From assembly GCA_946887385.1 (NCBI GenBank), contig CAMPKU010000145.1, positions 1 through 11,205 on the forward strand: DNA of 11,205 bases, given 5' to 3'. The translations under genes were made by a program, and so were the position numbers. Below are positions 9,414 through 11,205 of the stretch, in pieces; positions within the stretch are counted from its first letter, which is position 1; each line of letters opens with the position of its first letter. The notes beneath the pieces were generated by a model. That model searched no databases. It saw only the letters and a program-made list of their open reading frames with translations, and was not told the origin of the DNA. The stretch comes from an uncultured Gammaproteobacteria bacterium. GTDB lineage: Bacteria; Pseudomonadota; Gammaproteobacteria; Rariloculales; Rariloculaceae.

Positions 9414-9422
9414 GACTTATTT

Positions 9423-10819
<1,397 letters not shown>

Positions 10820-10837
10820 CGGTACGGCGGAGCGCGC

Positions 10838-11205
10838 GTGGCCATTCAAGTCAACATCGTCAGCGCCGAAGGCGCCATCTTCGAAGGCGACGCCGACATG
10901 GTGTTTGCGCCCGCGAAGGCCGGCGAGATCGGCATCGCGCCGCGCCATGCGCCGCTGCTCACCACGCTGAAGCCCGGCTCCGTGCGCGTGCAAACCGGCG
11001 GCACCGAGAAGCTGTTTTATGTAACGGGCGGCATCCTCGAGGTGCAGCCGTACCTGGTCACGGTGCTCGCCGACAGTGCGCTACACGCCGAGCAGCTCGA
11101 CGAGGCCGAGGCGCTCGCCGCCCGTGAGCGCGCCAAGGAAATGCTCGAGGGCAAGCACGGCGCCATCGACCTTGCACGCGCGCAAGCCGAGCTCGTCGAA
11201 GCCGA
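10838..11205 (+). CDS. atpC: ATP synthase F1 subunit epsilon (3' partial)
   Basis: Epsilon joins gamma to the c-ring and can inhibit ATP hydrolysis by extending its C-terminal helices. A GTG at 10838, with GGCGGAG (10826-10832) 5 bases before it, opens a frame that runs off the window after 122 complete codons; the family is usually about 135-142 residues. The translation starts MAIQVNIVSAEGAIFEGDAD. The N-terminal beta-sandwich contains GEIGIAPRHAPLLTTLKPG and FYVTGGILEVQPYLVTVLAD, both hallmarks of epsilon. The start of the C-terminal helical hairpin (EQLDEAEALAARERAKEML) is present. The second helix and the stop are missing. As in E. coli, atpC is the last F1 gene of the series. Confidence 0.95.
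   Translation, partial: MAIQVNIVSAEGAIFEGDADMVFAPAKAGEIGIAPRHAPLLTTLKPGSVRVQTGGTEKLFYVTGGILEVQPYLVTVLADSALHAEQLDEAEALAARERAKEMLEGKHGAIDLARAQAELVEA

Overview
The window is ordinary, densely packed, GC-rich bacterial chromosome with every gene on the + strand. It reads as proteobacterial and most probably gammaproteobacterial. The order rsmG-parA-parB-atpI-atpBEFHAGDC is the classic origin-proximal arrangement of Pseudomonas-like genomes, and AtpB, AtpE, AtpA and AtpD resemble E. coli and Pseudomonas sequences as recalled from memory. No species can be assigned by eye.

Layout: (1) 1-807, the 3' part of an OppF-like oligopeptide ABC transporter ATPase. Its first 24 bases are an exact reverse complement of bases 33-56, so the extreme left edge looks like a contig-end fold-back artefact. 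(2) 900-1550, a secreted diheme cytochrome c of the c4 type. (3) 1580-3034, rsmG (16S rRNA m7G methyltransferase) and parA (chromosome partition ATPase), only 3 bases apart. (4) 3107-4027, parB. (5) 4028-4176, a leader region with a good sigma70-type promoter (TTGAAC, 18-base spacer, TAGAAT) and a small hairpin. (6) 4177-11205, the F1Fo ATP synthase operon atpI, B, E, F, H, A, G, D and C, with atpC cut by the window edge.

The Fo genes (a, c, b), the F1 genes (delta, alpha, gamma, beta, epsilon) and the accessory atpI form one transcription unit that makes the proton-driven ATP synthase. ParA and ParB segregate the origin region, RsmG modifies the 530 loop of 16S rRNA, and the cytochrome c is an electron carrier on the periplasmic side.

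I found no new multi-gene system. The strongest unexplained signal is a near-perfect palindrome of about 128 bp (arms of about 40 nt, 47-nt loop) that fills most of the atpG-atpD gap inside the otherwise tight atp operon. Smaller points are a promoter and start-codon argument that shortens AtpI by 30 residues, a hairpin covering the rsmG start codon, a full GxGxGxG motif in the c subunit, and the absence of mnmG from its usual place before rsmG.
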